From Candidatus Nitrospira nitrosa (GTDB taxonomy: Bacteria > Nitrospirota > Nitrospiria > Nitrospirales > Nitrospiraceae): 64,000 nt of DNA. The translations under genes and the position numbers were made by a program. The stretch is from NCBI RefSeq assembly GCF_001458735.1, contig NZ_CZQA01000009.1, positions 372,001 through 436,000 on the forward strand, in the 5' to 3' direction. Below are positions 45,137-54,541 of the stretch, piece by piece (the stretch's first letter is position 1; each line of letters opens with the position of its first letter). The notes beneath the pieces were generated by a model. The model saw nothing but the letters and a program-made list of their open reading frames with translations, had not been told where the DNA came from and searched no databases.

Positions 45137-46198
45137 TTACTCCGGTGACTTAATTGAGACGAGATCCCCATCATGAAGCTTGTGCGGGCCAGTTCGAACC
45201 ACGACATCTCCATCATTTAACCCAGCACGCACGTGGACCATCCCACGTTCACGCGCACCCAGTGTCACTTCTTTCAGTCTGACTAGTTGCCCCTCGACCT
45301 GAAACACCATGGTCTTCTCCTGCCGGACAAATCCCGCCTCTTCCGGGATCAGCAGCACACGGATATCTTCGCCGAGGCTCAAACGAACCGTGACGAAGAG
45401 GCCAGGTCGGAGAGTGCCCTCTGGATTAGGTATCACTGCGCGCACTGCCACGGTTCGATTGACGGCATCGACCCTCGGATCGATTGCCGTCACCCGTCCC
45501 TCAAACGTCCTATCTGAGAAAGCGTCGGTCGTCACGATCAATGTCTGATCGACATGCAGCCGGCTCAACCAGACTTCCGCCACCTTGAAATCCACATGTA
45601 GGGTGCGCAAGTCTTCCAAATTGACGATGTCCTGCCCCGGCTGGAGGTAATCACCGACCGAGACCCGCCGGAGCCCCAGCGTTCCGCTGAACGGGGCACG
45701 GATCATAGTCTTCTTCAGACGAGCCGCGTAGAGGCGACTGTTCGCTGCCGCCGCGTGCCATGCCATCCGGGCTTCATCCATCTGTTGAGCCGGCACAATG
45801 GCAGACTGTTCGTCGGTAATCCGCTTCAGCCGCTCATAGGTGACCACCGCCATCTTTTCCTCTGCCGCTGCTTGCGTGACCTGCGACTGGAGTTCTTCCT
45901 GGTCGAGTTCCACTAATGGAGCAGCCCGTTCCACTATCTGTCCGTCTTGAAAATGAATCCGTCGAATGACCCCCGCAATCTCCGGTCTCACTGTGATGGA
46001 AGCAACGGCTTCCAGCGTACCGACGGCCTGGATGGATTCTGTGATGGACCCGACTGTGACGGGAGCTACGTCGACCAAAATAGCTTTGTCGGACATAGCC
46101 GTCGATGACTCACTGGGTGATTGGCTTCCTAACCGAAACGTAATCAGAATCACCACTACACCGATCCCAATCATCACAATCACACTTTTGACATTCAT
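45137..46198 (-). CDS. RND periplasmic adaptor (membrane fusion protein)
   Basis: The 353-residue adaptor has an N-terminal membrane anchor (SVIVMIGIGVVVILITFRLG), a lipoyl half-motif (GTLEAVASITVRPEIAGVIR), a helical hairpin (QSQVTQAAAEEKMAVVTYER), the second lipoyl half (MIRAPFSGTLGLRRVSVGDY) and a beta-barrel. It connects the RND pump to the TolC-like duct. I chose the ATG at 46198; the frame is open 12 codons further to 46234 but without a better ribosome site. It is the first gene of the pump operon, with a FecI-type promoter about 65 bases upstream of the start. Confidence 0.92.
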   Translation of the reverse strand: MNVKSVIVMIGIGVVVILITFRLGSQSPSESSTAMSDKAILVDVAPVTVGSITESIQAVGTLEAVASITVRPEIAGVIRRIHFQDGQIVERAAPLVELDQEELQSQVTQAAAEEKMAVVTYERLKRITDEQSAIVPAQQMDEARMAWHAAAANSRLYAARLKKTMIRAPFSGTLGLRRVSVGDYLQPGQDIVNLEDLRTLHVDFKVAEVWLSRLHVDQTLIVTTDAFSDRTFEGRVTAIDPRVDAVNRTVAVRAVIPNPEGTLRPGLFVTVRLSLGEDIRVLLIPEEAGFVRQEKTMVFQVEGQLVRLKEVTLGARERGMVHVRAGLNDGDVVVRTGPHKLHDGDLVSIKSPE

Positions 46199-46271
46199 AC
46201 TCACGATTCGTTGTCGCCTCAGCCTTCGCCCCATCAGAGAAGAGTATGGACATTACACCCCGTCGTATAGA

Positions 46272-46299
46272 AGACGAGTAATCAAGTGGAAACCTCACC
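46272..46299 (-). promoter_or_regulatory. Putative FecI-type ECF promoter of the RND pump operon
   Basis: The minus strand reads GGTGAGG, 16 bases, CGTCT. It is the fourth copy of the motif and the rightmost point of the leftward iron island. Confidence 0.6.
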
Positions 46300-46923
46300 T
46301 ACCGCACAATGAATCATGAAGAAATCAAATGGATACCAGCAGTCCAGGTGTTTAGAGGCAAAGTTGTGCCCGTTTGAACAGCGTACCCAATCAGAAGAAG
46401 GGGTACTGGAATGCATGGCCAGCGATGGATTCTGCTGCGGACTTGACTTGTGAACCAGTTTACCTACCGTGCCAAAAACTAAGGCGGGAACTGAAGAGAA
46501 TTTATCAGGTGTGGTTTACCGAACAATATCAGTATGACGGTTATTAAAGGCTACCAGGAAACAATGTATACTTCTCAAGCAAGCCGGCCTAGCCTTCAAG
46601 CACGATGCTATGTGTGAGAGAATGGCTTTGTAACGATGGAATTGATGACTGCCACGAGCGATTTTCTGACGACCTAACACTTTCTAAATCTGTGTCACCG
46701 CATCATCCCCCCTCTCCCCCTAGAAGTGAATAAATCGACTTAAGCAATCGAGCGACAGCGCATCATGGCCTCTTCAGCATGTTGCCTAGTTTTCAGGCGT
46801 CCGCTGTGTCAGAAACAGACCTCCACCTATCGGAGGGACACGGGATCTTCCGAATGTATCAACATGCGTCATCTGCTCACAAGAATATCCGTCTGGAAGA
46901 GCAACAGGACCCTCGCTGTCGCC
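46300..46923. other. Gene-free gap between iron island and conjugative element
   Basis: I see no convincing gene, tRNA, direct repeat or terminator in these 624 bases. The left boundary of the conjugative element should lie here, or within the gene-free stretch past the RadC-like gene. An attachment site may be present but cannot be recognised without the other end. Confidence 0.4.
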
Positions 46924-47394
46924 TCATAGTGGCCAGCCCTGATCAGCAAAACTATAGACGCGATCATCACCGAGAATGAGATGGTCGAGCAGCCTGATGC
47001 CCAGCAAATCACCAGCCTCCCGCAGTCGTGTGGTGAGCGTCCGATCCTCAGGGCTCGGCGTGGGATCGCCGGAGGGGTGATTGTGCACTGCAATAATCGC
47101 ACACGCGTTGAGAAGGATGGCCGGTTTGTAGACTTCACGAGGGTGCACAAGGCTGAGGGTGAGCGTGCCGATTGAGACGATGTTCACACCGATGCTGACG
47201 TTCTTCGCATCAAGACAACAGACGAGGAACTGCTCGCGATCAAGACCATCAAAGCACGGACGGAGTGCGGCTGCCGCAGCAGCGGAATCACGAAGAGCGC
47301 CGTATGGAGCAGTATGACCGCCCTCAGAGACGAGCGTGACCCGATAGCGTGGAATGAACTGTGGAACGGTAAGTCGGACGGATTGTTTGGCCAT
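46924..47394 (-). CDS. radC: RadC/JAB-domain protein of mobile elements
   Basis: The 156-residue product carries the JAB metalloprotease-like motif HNHPSGDPTPSPED with LILGDDRVYSFAD at the end, which defines the RadC family. Its N-terminal part (AALRPCFDGLDREQFLVCCL) is the usual lead-in. These short RadC forms are frequent on plasmids and integrative elements and are thought to help the element's replication or transfer; the old DNA repair role is doubtful. The ATG at 47394 follows GGAGG; the frame is open further upstream without a better start. It points away from the transfer operon. Confidence 0.88.
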   Translation of the reverse strand: MAKQSVRLTVPQFIPRYRVTLVSEGGHTAPYGALRDSAAAAAALRPCFDGLDREQFLVCCLDAKNVSIGVNIVSIGTLTLSLVHPREVYKPAILLNACAIIAVHNHPSGDPTPSPEDRTLTTRLREAGDLLGIRLLDHLILGDDRVYSFADQGWPL

Positions 47395-47835
47395 GGTGGC
47401 ACCTCCTGCATGTTGAACGAACTGGCGCTTTCGCAGAGACCGAAGCGCCAGGGCAGGACAACGGAGGTGACAGGTCGGGGACTGCCGAAACAGCACGGGC
47501 GGATGAGCACTCAGCGGCGACCGTGACAGATCTCTGCTGGCGCGGACGCTGCGTCAGACGATCAGTGCGCGGCAGACTACTGGCCTTCCATGGCTAAACA
47601 AGTCCAATCGACCGATCGATAACACATGAACGCGCCGTACAGGATCAACTTCGTTGCGGTCTAACTACCCCACTCGATCACACTGTCTTTAGCCGTCCTC
47701 TCCAAACATACGTAGTTCCAACAGGCTTGCATCAAAAACTGAACCTCACTACATGTCACCCCCGTTTGGCGATGAGTGCGGGCAGAAGTGTCCGCAAACT
47801 TGCCACAGAGGCCACTTCACAGAAAGGAAGGGAAG
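47395..47835. other. Divergent intergenic region before the transfer operon
   Basis: These 441 bases separate the leftward RadC-like gene from the rightward T4SS operon. They should contain both promoters, but I see no clear -35/-10 pair or operator beyond short palindromes such as around CGATCGAT near 47615. No gene is supported. Confidence 0.4.
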
Positions 47836-48195
47836 ATGGAAGAGGTGATGATGGGACGGAATGTGACGAAGAAGCGTGGGTCAGGGATAGGGACCTGCAG
47901 AGGGGGCAGCCGAGGGAATGGGCGTCTGATTGCTGCCGCTTCCTGGCTACTCGGAGTGGCGGTCCTACTGGAATCGGACCCGGCCTGGGCCCAGATCACC
48001 AAGGTGAACACGGTGATGCAGAACGTGCAAACCGTCCTGACGAGTGTGGCGGTGACGCTGTTTACCGTCGCCATCATGTGGGCAGGATTCAAGATGGCCT
48101 TCAGCCATGCCCAATGGTCTGACGTGAGTAACGTCGTGATTGGCGGCATCTTGGTGGGCGGCGCCGCAGGGATCGCGGCCTGGTTGATCAACTAA
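47836..48195 (+). CDS. virB2: VirB2-type conjugal pilin
   Basis: The 119-residue protein has a long signal region (GRLIAAASWLLGVAVLLESD, cleavage after PAWA) and two hydrophobic helices (LTSVAVTLFTVAIMWAGFKM and VVIGGILVGGAAGIAAWLIN), the VirB2/TrbC pattern. It forms the conjugative pilus. ATG at 47836 follows AAGGAAGGGAAG; earlier in-frame ATG (47776) lacks this. The gene opens a tightly packed T4SS operon, with the next start 1 base after its stop. Confidence 0.88.
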   Translation: MEEVMMGRNVTKKRGSGIGTCRGGSRGNGRLIAAASWLLGVAVLLESDPAWAQITKVNTVMQNVQTVLTSVAVTLFTVAIMWAGFKMAFSHAQWSDVSNVVIGGILVGGAAGIAAWLIN

Positions 48196-48196
48196 C

Positions 48197-48538
48197 ATGG
48201 ACGGCTTCCGAGATCCCATCTTCACCGGCTGTACGAGGCCCGCGATGTTAGGCGGCGTGCCGATCATGCCGCTGATTCTGATCGGCGGTCTGACGCTGTT
48301 GGTATCAGTCTGGCTGTACTACCTCGTGAGCGGCTACGTCTCGCTGGGGATTGTCCTAATCGCGATTCCCATCCTGCTCTGGATGCGCCAGACGACGAAG
48401 ACGGACGATCAGCGCTTACGTCAAGTGATGATGCGGGCGCGGATGCGACTTCGCCACAGCCCGAGTCGCGCAACGTGGGGCGCTATTTCCTATGGCCCCC
48501 TGTGCTGGAAGACCAGACGAACACAGTGGAAAAGTTGA
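48197..48538 (+). CDS. virB3: VirB3-type T4SS protein
   Basis: The 113-residue product starts MDGFRDPIFTGCTRPAMLGG, the usual VirB3/TrbD opening, followed by two membrane helices (IMPLILIGGLTLLVSVWLYY and LVSGYVSLGIVLIAIPILLW). VirB3 works with VirB4 at the inner membrane in pilus assembly. The C-terminal 30 residues overlap the region before virB4 and look less conserved. The start lies one base after virB2. Confidence 0.88.
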   Translation: MDGFRDPIFTGCTRPAMLGGVPIMPLILIGGLTLLVSVWLYYLVSGYVSLGIVLIAIPILLWMRQTTKTDDQRLRQVMMRARMRLRHSPSRATWGAISYGPLCWKTRRTQWKS

Positions 48539-48552
48539 GCGTCAAGAGACCT

Positions 48553-51018
48553 ATGTCGATGAGAACCAGAGCCGCCCTCACGAAAGCCGCGGCCGCCCAG
48601 ATTCCTGCGAGCGACTATATCCCGCTGGGCACGGCGATCACGCCCACCGTCATCACCTTGACCGGCGGCGAGTACCTTGCCTGTTGGAAACTGGAGGGGA
48701 TTACATTCGAAACAGCGGATCGTTCAGAAGTCCTACTGCGCAAAGAAGCGCTGCACCAATTTCTCCGATCCTTGGGCGGCGGGTCCTTCGCCCTCTGGTC
48801 GCATAAGATTCGACGGGTCGTCACCGAGCGGTTGCACGGCACCTCCCCCAATCCCTTCTGCCAACACCTGAGCGACCGTTACTATCAGTCTTTCACCCAA
48901 CATCGACAAATGGCGACGGAGTTGTACCTTTCCCTGCTATACCGACCGTTTCCTTCCAAGGTGGCGAGCTTCTTCACTCGCATGGGCACGCGCACCCTGG
49001 CCCAACGACGAGAGCACGAAACCGGACAACTGACCATCCTGGACGACATGGGTAAACAGCTCGAAGCAAGTCTGAGTCGCTATGGGCCCAGTCGGTTGGG
49101 CACCTATACGAAACGAGACATCGTGTACTCCGACCAGCTGGCCTTTCTGAGCTACCTCATCAATGGCGTCTGGGAGGAAATCCCGCTGCGCCGAGCGCCG
49201 CTCGGCTCGTACCTCCCCTCTTCTCGCCTGCACTTCGGCGACCGGACGGGCATGCTGGAAATCTGGCACCCGCGCGAGAAGAAATTCGCCGGGTTCCTCG
49301 ACATGCAGGAGTATCCGCCGTTCTCCGAGCCAGGCATGAACAACGGCCTGCTCTACAGCGACGCCGAGTACATCGAGACCCAGAGCTTCTCATGCCTCAA
49401 CAAACGCGCGGCCCTCAAATCGCTCGCCACTCAGAAAGGGCACTTGATTGCGTCGGAAGACGCGGCGACGCGTGAGATCGAACAGATGGACCAGGCTGCG
49501 GACGATCTGCAGAGCGGCCTCATCGATCTGGGCCAGTACCATTACAGTCTGGCAATTTTTGGAACATCGATGGAATCGGTGAGCACCGCGCTCGCCGACG
49601 CCCGGGCCGTCTTTCAAGATGGGCCGGGGTTCAAGATGGCGCGGGTCGATGTGATCCCCGAATGTGCCTGGTTCGCACAGATCCCGGGCAACTGGAGTCT
49701 GCGTCCCCGCGAAGCCGTCATTACCAGCCGGAACTTTGTCTGCCTCAGTCCTTTTCACAACTTCGCCCGTGGCAAACGAGCCGGCAATCCCTGGGGCGAA
49801 GCCCTGGCCCTGTTCAAGACCCCAAGTGGGCAACCCTACTATTTCAATTTTCACGTCTCACCCGAGGACCGGGATTCACGCGATGAGAAGTACCCCGGCA
49901 ACACCTTTATCTGCGGCAGCACCGGCGTGGGCAAGACCGCGTTGGAACTGAGCCTGTTGGCCTTCGCCACCAAGTACCAGGGACTCCGCTGCGTGGTCTT
50001 CGATAAAGATCGTGGCGCGGAGATCGGCATCCGGGCAATGGGCGGGACCTATCAATCCCTGAAACGTGGAACGCCGACTGGCTTCAATCCCTTACAGCTC
50101 GAACCGAATCCCCAGAATTGGCAATTCTGCGAACAGCTTGTGGCCCAACTCGTGAAGCAGCCTGGTGACGAGATTCCCCTACTCTCTTCAAAGGAACAAA
50201 CGGAGATCAGCCGTGCCGTGCGGACGGTGATGAGTGAGGCGGTCTCCCCGGACCTCCGCTGCCTCTCCCTCCTCCGCCAGAACCTGCCGGCCACCGGCGA
50301 CCAGAGTGTGAGGGCACGGTTGAAGCGATGGACCCGCGGTCACGCTCTGGGTTGGGCGTTCGACAATCCACACGATACCCATGAGATCAGCGGCACACGA
50401 TTATTCGGGTACGACTATACAGACTTTCTGGACGATCCCGAGGTCCGAACCCCGATCATGGCCTATCTGCTCCATCTCACCGAACGGCTGATCACGGGCG
50501 AGCCCTTCATCTATGTCATGGAGGAATTCTGGAAGCCGCTTCAAGACCCGCTGTTCGCGGACTTCGCCTTCAACAAGCAAAAGACCATCCGCAAACAATC
50601 CGGCCTCGGCGTCTTCGTGACGCAATCGCCCTCGGATGTGCTGCGACACCCGATCGGGAAAACGATGGTGGAACAGAGTGTGACCCAGATCTTCTTGCCC
50701 AATCCGCGTGCCGATCATGACGACTATGTCCAGGGGTTCAAAGTCACGGAGGCGGAATTTCACATCATCAAGAATCTCGGCGAAGCGAGCCGCTTATTTC
50801 TCGTAAAGCAGGGTCACAGCTCGGCGATTGTGCAATTCGACCTAGGTGGCATGACAGATCTCTTGAATGTCCTCTCCGGCACGACGGACAACGTGACGTT
50901 GTTGGACCAGATCAGAGTCGAAGTGGGAGACGATCCCACAGACTGGCTGCCCCTATTCCATGAGCGCATCGCAGCGCGGAAACGTCTCCGGCACGAGAAC
51001 GGAAAAGGAGTTGTGTAG
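48553..51018 (+). CDS. virB4: VirB4-type T4SS ATPase
   Basis: The 821-residue CagE/TrbE/VirB family ATPase energises pilus assembly and transfer at the inner membrane. Walker A is GSTGVGKTALELSLLA, Walker B is EPFIYVMEEFWKPL, and the N-terminal domain includes GEYLACWKLEGITFETADRS. In-frame starts at 48475 (GTG) and 48526 (GTG) lie upstream; I preferred the ATG at 48553 because it follows the virB3 stop and gives the usual family N terminus, although its ribosome site is weak. Length is normal for the family (about 790-850). Confidence 0.93.
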   Translation: MSMRTRAALTKAAAAQIPASDYIPLGTAITPTVITLTGGEYLACWKLEGITFETADRSEVLLRKEALHQFLRSLGGGSFALWSHKIRRVVTERLHGTSPNPFCQHLSDRYYQSFTQHRQMATELYLSLLYRPFPSKVASFFTRMGTRTLAQRREHETGQLTILDDMGKQLEASLSRYGPSRLGTYTKRDIVYSDQLAFLSYLINGVWEEIPLRRAPLGSYLPSSRLHFGDRTGMLEIWHPREKKFAGFLDMQEYPPFSEPGMNNGLLYSDAEYIETQSFSCLNKRAALKSLATQKGHLIASEDAATREIEQMDQAADDLQSGLIDLGQYHYSLAIFGTSMESVSTALADARAVFQDGPGFKMARVDVIPECAWFAQIPGNWSLRPREAVITSRNFVCLSPFHNFARGKRAGNPWGEALALFKTPSGQPYYFNFHVSPEDRDSRDEKYPGNTFICGSTGVGKTALELSLLAFATKYQGLRCVVFDKDRGAEIGIRAMGGTYQSLKRGTPTGFNPLQLEPNPQNWQFCEQLVAQLVKQPGDEIPLLSSKEQTEISRAVRTVMSEAVSPDLRCLSLLRQNLPATGDQSVRARLKRWTRGHALGWAFDNPHDTHEISGTRLFGYDYTDFLDDPEVRTPIMAYLLHLTERLITGEPFIYVMEEFWKPLQDPLFADFAFNKQKTIRKQSGLGVFVTQSPSDVLRHPIGKTMVEQSVTQIFLPNPRADHDDYVQGFKVTEAEFHIIKNLGEASRLFLVKQGHSSAIVQFDLGGMTDLLNVLSGTTDNVTLLDQIRVEVGDDPTDWLPLFHERIAARKRLRHENGKGVV

Positions 51019-51027
51019 AGGTACTCC

Positions 51028-52071
51028 ATGGGCATGGCAACCTACATCGAGCAGTCGGTGAACAACGCGTTGGACCACTATGTCGTGACCAGCAGCGATG
51101 CCGTTATTTCAGTCCTCACGCCGGTCGCCGTGATGGCGGTGACGCTCTATGTGATGTGGACCGGCTTTCAAGTGATGCGCGGCGACGTGCAGGAACCGGT
51201 CACCGGGCTCGTCTGGCGCTGGTTCCGTGTGGCACTCATCACCGGACTGACGTTGAACGGGCCGCAGTATCGAAGCCTCGTGAAAGAAGGATTGGACGGG
51301 CTTCAAGAGGCCTTCGCCTCCGCCTTCGGTGGTGTCCTCTCGATGGGAGGGACCATCGACCAGATGGCCGACCCCTTCACGACGCTCATGGAAACCCTCT
51401 TCACCGAAGCGAGTTCGGGATTGGTCCCGCAATTCTCCCTCTTCATCGCTGGAGCGATCTGCGCCACGGCGTCGATCGTGATGGCCTTTGTCGCGATGGG
51501 GCTCTTTCTCGTCGCGAAAGTGAGCCTCGCCCTGCTGCTCGCAGTCGGGCCCGCTTTCATCTTCTGCGCGATGTTTCCTGTCACGCAGCGCTATGCGGAA
51601 AATTGGCTCTCCAGTTCGTTGGTCGCCGTCTTCACGAATGTCCTCATCATGGCGGTGATCACGTTTCTAGCAAGCCTGCTGCGGAATGCCTGTCTGCATG
51701 TCCTACAAGCCTATTCAACCACTTCGCTTCTGGCGGATGTCGTCGGCCTGCTGTTTCTCTCCATCACCGCCGCCTACGTCTTGCTCCATGTCGCGTCGCT
51801 GGGGGCAAGTTTGGCCGGAGGCCTCTCGTTGGGGAACCCAGGTGGCGATGCTACCAGGAGTGGAATGCTGCTTTTTGACAGCATCACATCCGGCCTGAGT
51901 CGGTTGGTCCCGTTGGCTGTGGCTTCCAGCGGCGGATCCTTGAGCGGGCCGCGAACCAGAGCGGCCCACCTGCTGAGCACGCTCTCGGCCGGGAAGCCCC
52001 AGCCAGGGAGTGACCTCTATCAACGGGCCTCAATGGAGCGGTTACGCAACAGCGTCTCACGAAAGGAGTAA
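51028..52071 (+). CDS. virB6: VirB6/TrbL-type inner membrane channel protein
   Basis: The 347-residue protein is strongly hydrophobic with at least six membrane helices, for example VISVLTPVAVMAVTLYVMWT, ASIVMAFVAMGLFLVAKVSL and LLADVVGLLFLSITAAYVLL. The conserved VirB6 segment ALLLAVGPAFIFCAMFPVTQ is present. It forms part of the inner-membrane channel of the T4SS. GAGGTACTCC precedes the ATG. The gene comes before virB5, unlike the classical Agrobacterium order. Confidence 0.88.
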   Translation: MGMATYIEQSVNNALDHYVVTSSDAVISVLTPVAVMAVTLYVMWTGFQVMRGDVQEPVTGLVWRWFRVALITGLTLNGPQYRSLVKEGLDGLQEAFASAFGGVLSMGGTIDQMADPFTTLMETLFTEASSGLVPQFSLFIAGAICATASIVMAFVAMGLFLVAKVSLALLLAVGPAFIFCAMFPVTQRYAENWLSSSLVAVFTNVLIMAVITFLASLLRNACLHVLQAYSTTSLLADVVGLLFLSITAAYVLLHVASLGASLAGGLSLGNPGGDATRSGMLLFDSITSGLSRLVPLAVASSGGSLSGPRTRAAHLLSTLSAGKPQPGSDLYQRASMERLRNSVSRKE

Positions 52072-52074
52072 GAC

Positions 52075-52800
52075 ATGTCCCGCATGAAGTGCACAGTGAT
52101 CGCGATCGGCTTGGCCCTGATGGTCGTGGTTGGTCCGGAGCCGAAATCCCAAGCCGGAGGGATTCCCGTCATCGACACGGCCAATCTGGTGCAATCCATC
52201 GTGCAGGCTCTCGCCTGGATCCAACAGTTCCAACAGATGCAGCAACAGATCCTCCAAGCCGACCAGCAAATTCACGCGATCATGGGCTCACGCAACATGG
52301 GCAGTCTCATGAACAACCTCACCTTGGCCGGTGTCGTCCCCTCCGACGTGAGCGCCGTGTACCACTCCATCCGGTCCGGTGGGGTCCAGGGGTTGACTGC
52401 AGCGGCCCAGATCATCCGCCACAACCGCATGATCTACAACTGCGAGGGCAAAACCGGCGATGCGCTGCGCATCTGTCAGAACATGCTGAACCAGACACCG
52501 CAAAGCCAGGCCTACTACGCGAACACCTATCAGATGTTGCTCGGACGGATGCAGCAGATCCGAGCCTTGACCACTCGCATTAACGACACACAGGACGAAA
52601 AAGGGATTCTGGAACTCAACGGCCGGATTGCCGCCGAGCAAGCCCAGGTGAGCAACGACACAAACCGGATCCTGACGATGAAATCGATGATCGAGGCGGA
52701 AGAAAAAGCGGCGCAACAGGAACAACAGGAACGGGTCCTCAAGATGTTGGCCCCCGGCACATCGCGAACCTTTGACCACATGACACCCTGGACGCCCTAG
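52075..52800 (+). CDS. virB5: VirB5/TrbJ-type pilus-tip protein
   Basis: The 241-residue product has a signal peptide (CTVIAIGLALMVVVGPEPKS, cleavage near QAGG) and a mostly helical mature part with glutamine-rich coiled-coil segments (WIQQFQQMQQQILQADQQIH and EAEEKAAQQEQQERVLKMLA), as in VirB5/TrbJ. Two cysteines (NCEGKTGDALRIC) may form a disulfide. It is thought to sit at the pilus tip and contact recipient cells. AAGGAG precedes the ATG; the gene follows virB6 after 3 bases. Confidence 0.85.
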   Translation: MSRMKCTVIAIGLALMVVVGPEPKSQAGGIPVIDTANLVQSIVQALAWIQQFQQMQQQILQADQQIHAIMGSRNMGSLMNNLTLAGVVPSDVSAVYHSIRSGGVQGLTAAAQIIRHNRMIYNCEGKTGDALRICQNMLNQTPQSQAYYANTYQMLLGRMQQIRALTTRINDTQDEKGILELNGRIAAEQAQVSNDTNRILTMKSMIEAEEKAAQQEQQERVLKMLAPGTSRTFDHMTPWTP

Positions 52801-52828
52801 TCCTGCTGATCAGATCGAGGACAGGAAC

Positions 52829-53596
52829 ATGGAAAAGATAACGAAAAAGCAGACGGAGCCTTCACTCGTGAGCGCGGCAGACGAACCGCAATTCTACGAT
52901 CTAGGCCGCGACTGGGATACCGACTGGCGGTTGCGATTGGAGGCGTCGGAACGAAAGGCCTGGTGGGTCGCTGGCACCGCCTGTGCCCTGGCGCTGATCT
53001 TAGGGATCGGCATCGCCTGTCTGGCTCCGTTCAAGACCACCGTGCCCTATGTCTTCGCGATCGATCGCGCCACCGGCAACGTGGAGCTGGTGAGCGCGGC
53101 GGATGATCGGACCGTGCTTGGCTATCAGGAATTGCTCGATAAACATTGGACGCAGAAATACGTGATCGCGCGGGAATCCTACTCCTACCGGCTGCTCCAA
53201 GCCGACTACGACCAGATCTTGGCCATGAGCACGGATGAGATCGGGCGCGACTACGCGAGCCTCTTTGACGGCGTGCATGCCCGCGACAAGCAGTTGGGGA
53301 CCGGCATCGAATGGCGCGTGAACGTGTTGAGTGTCACCGTCCACGGCGATGCGATCGGACCGAAGGCCACGGTGCGGTTCGAGAAGCAGGTGAAGCGGAC
53401 CGACGCGCACAGCCTTGAGCCGCCCCAGTATTTTATCGCGACGGTCTCCTACGAGTACCGCCACACGATGAAGGGGCAGGAAAAGGATCTGATCCAGAAC
53501 CCGCTGGGCTACAAAGTGACGGGCTATCGGGTGGATGCGGAAATCGGGACGATCACGCAACCGACGTCGGTCCTGTCGATGGTCGAGAAGAAATAG
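52829..53596 (+). CDS. virB8: VirB8-type T4SS protein
   Basis: The 255-residue product has a short cytoplasmic N terminus, one membrane helix (WVAGTACALALILGIGIACL) and a periplasmic domain typical of VirB8, including FKTTVPYVFAIDRATGNVEL and YEYRHTMKGQEKDLIQNPLG with the conserved NPxG turn. It is an assembly factor linking the inner-membrane platform and the core complex. An AGGACAGGAAC stretch precedes the ATG. Confidence 0.92.
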   Translation: MEKITKKQTEPSLVSAADEPQFYDLGRDWDTDWRLRLEASERKAWWVAGTACALALILGIGIACLAPFKTTVPYVFAIDRATGNVELVSAADDRTVLGYQELLDKHWTQKYVIARESYSYRLLQADYDQILAMSTDEIGRDYASLFDGVHARDKQLGTGIEWRVNVLSVTVHGDAIGPKATVRFEKQVKRTDAHSLEPPQYFIATVSYEYRHTMKGQEKDLIQNPLGYKVTGYRVDAEIGTITQPTSVLSMVEKK

Positions 53597-53605
53597 AAAG
53601 GACGC

Positions 53606-54538
53606 ATGGTCATGCACGTCATGAAGCAACACAGAGGATCAATCACGGCATGGCTCACCGTCGCCCTCCTCTGTGCAGGAGCCTCATTGCACGCGGCGGA
53701 GGTCCCGGCGCCGGGCGACGGAGACCAACGGGTCCGGTACGTGACCTATCAGAAGGACGAAGTGACCAAAGTGACGGTGCGCCGTGGTGTCGTGACTCGC
53801 ATTGTGCTGGGAGACGACGAACGCATCGTGATCGCCGGCAGCGGCTTTCTCGCGGACTGTGCAAAGCAAGAAGCGGAATGGTGCATCAGGGCCGATGTCG
53901 GCACCAATCAGGTGTGGGTGAAGCCCAAGGACCAGGCAACGCACAACAATCTGGAGATCCGCACGGACAAACGCGACTACAGCCTGGAGTTCACCGTCGT
54001 GGGAAACGATCGAGTCGGACGCAGGCAGAACACCTGGCAGGGACAACGCGGAAAGGATGAGCCGATGTATCGTGTGATCTTCCGCCATCCGTTGATCCCC
54101 CCGACTCAAGCCACCATGACGGCGATGCAAACCTCGGCCCATCGCACCAAGCACGCTCGCGACAAGGCCGACCTTCTCACCGAGCGGCTAGACTCCTTTA
54201 CGCCCGAACCGCGTAATTGGTCCTATTCGATGGAGGTGCTTCAGGGGGGAGACGATATCGCGCCTTCGCTCGTGTTCGATGACGGCCGCTTCACCTACTT
54301 TCAATTCCCTCCCAATCGCGAGATCCCCGCGATCTTCTACTTCTCGCCGTTGGGTGAAGAAACCCGCATCAATTTCAACATGGAGAAAGACCTCGCCGTC
54401 GTGCAGCGGATGGGGCGGCGGTTTGTCTTGCGCTTGGGCGAGGCCGTGGTCGGCATCTGGAATGATTCCTACGACAAGACCGGAGTGCCGACCGTCGAGG
54501 GGACGACCGTTTCGGGCATCACCAGGACGCTACGCTGA
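53606..54538 (+). CDS. virB9: VirB9/TrbG-type outer core protein
   Basis: The 310-residue periplasmic protein has a signal peptide (ITAWLTVALLCAGASLHAAE) and the VirB9 two-part layout: N-terminal VRYVTYQKDEVTKVTVRRGV with IVLGDDERI, and C-terminal VFDDGRFTYFQFPPNREIPA with GIWNDSYD. It forms the outer-membrane core with VirB7 and VirB10. AAAGGACGC precedes the first ATG. No classical VirB7 lipoprotein is seen; the OmpA-like lipoprotein downstream might serve as partner. Confidence 0.92.
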   Translation: MVMHVMKQHRGSITAWLTVALLCAGASLHAAEVPAPGDGDQRVRYVTYQKDEVTKVTVRRGVVTRIVLGDDERIVIAGSGFLADCAKQEAEWCIRADVGTNQVWVKPKDQATHNNLEIRTDKRDYSLEFTVVGNDRVGRRQNTWQGQRGKDEPMYRVIFRHPLIPPTQATMTAMQTSAHRTKHARDKADLLTERLDSFTPEPRNWSYSMEVLQGGDDIAPSLVFDDGRFTYFQFPPNREIPAIFYFSPLGEETRINFNMEKDLAVVQRMGRRFVLRLGEAVVGIWNDSYDKTGVPTVEGTTVSGITRTLR

Positions 54539-54541
54539 GAA

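Noticed and set aside
46300-46923. Possible attachment site or tRNA at the edge of the conjugative element
   Set aside because: No tRNA fold and no direct repeat with the right side could be found by eye; the other end of the element is outside the window.
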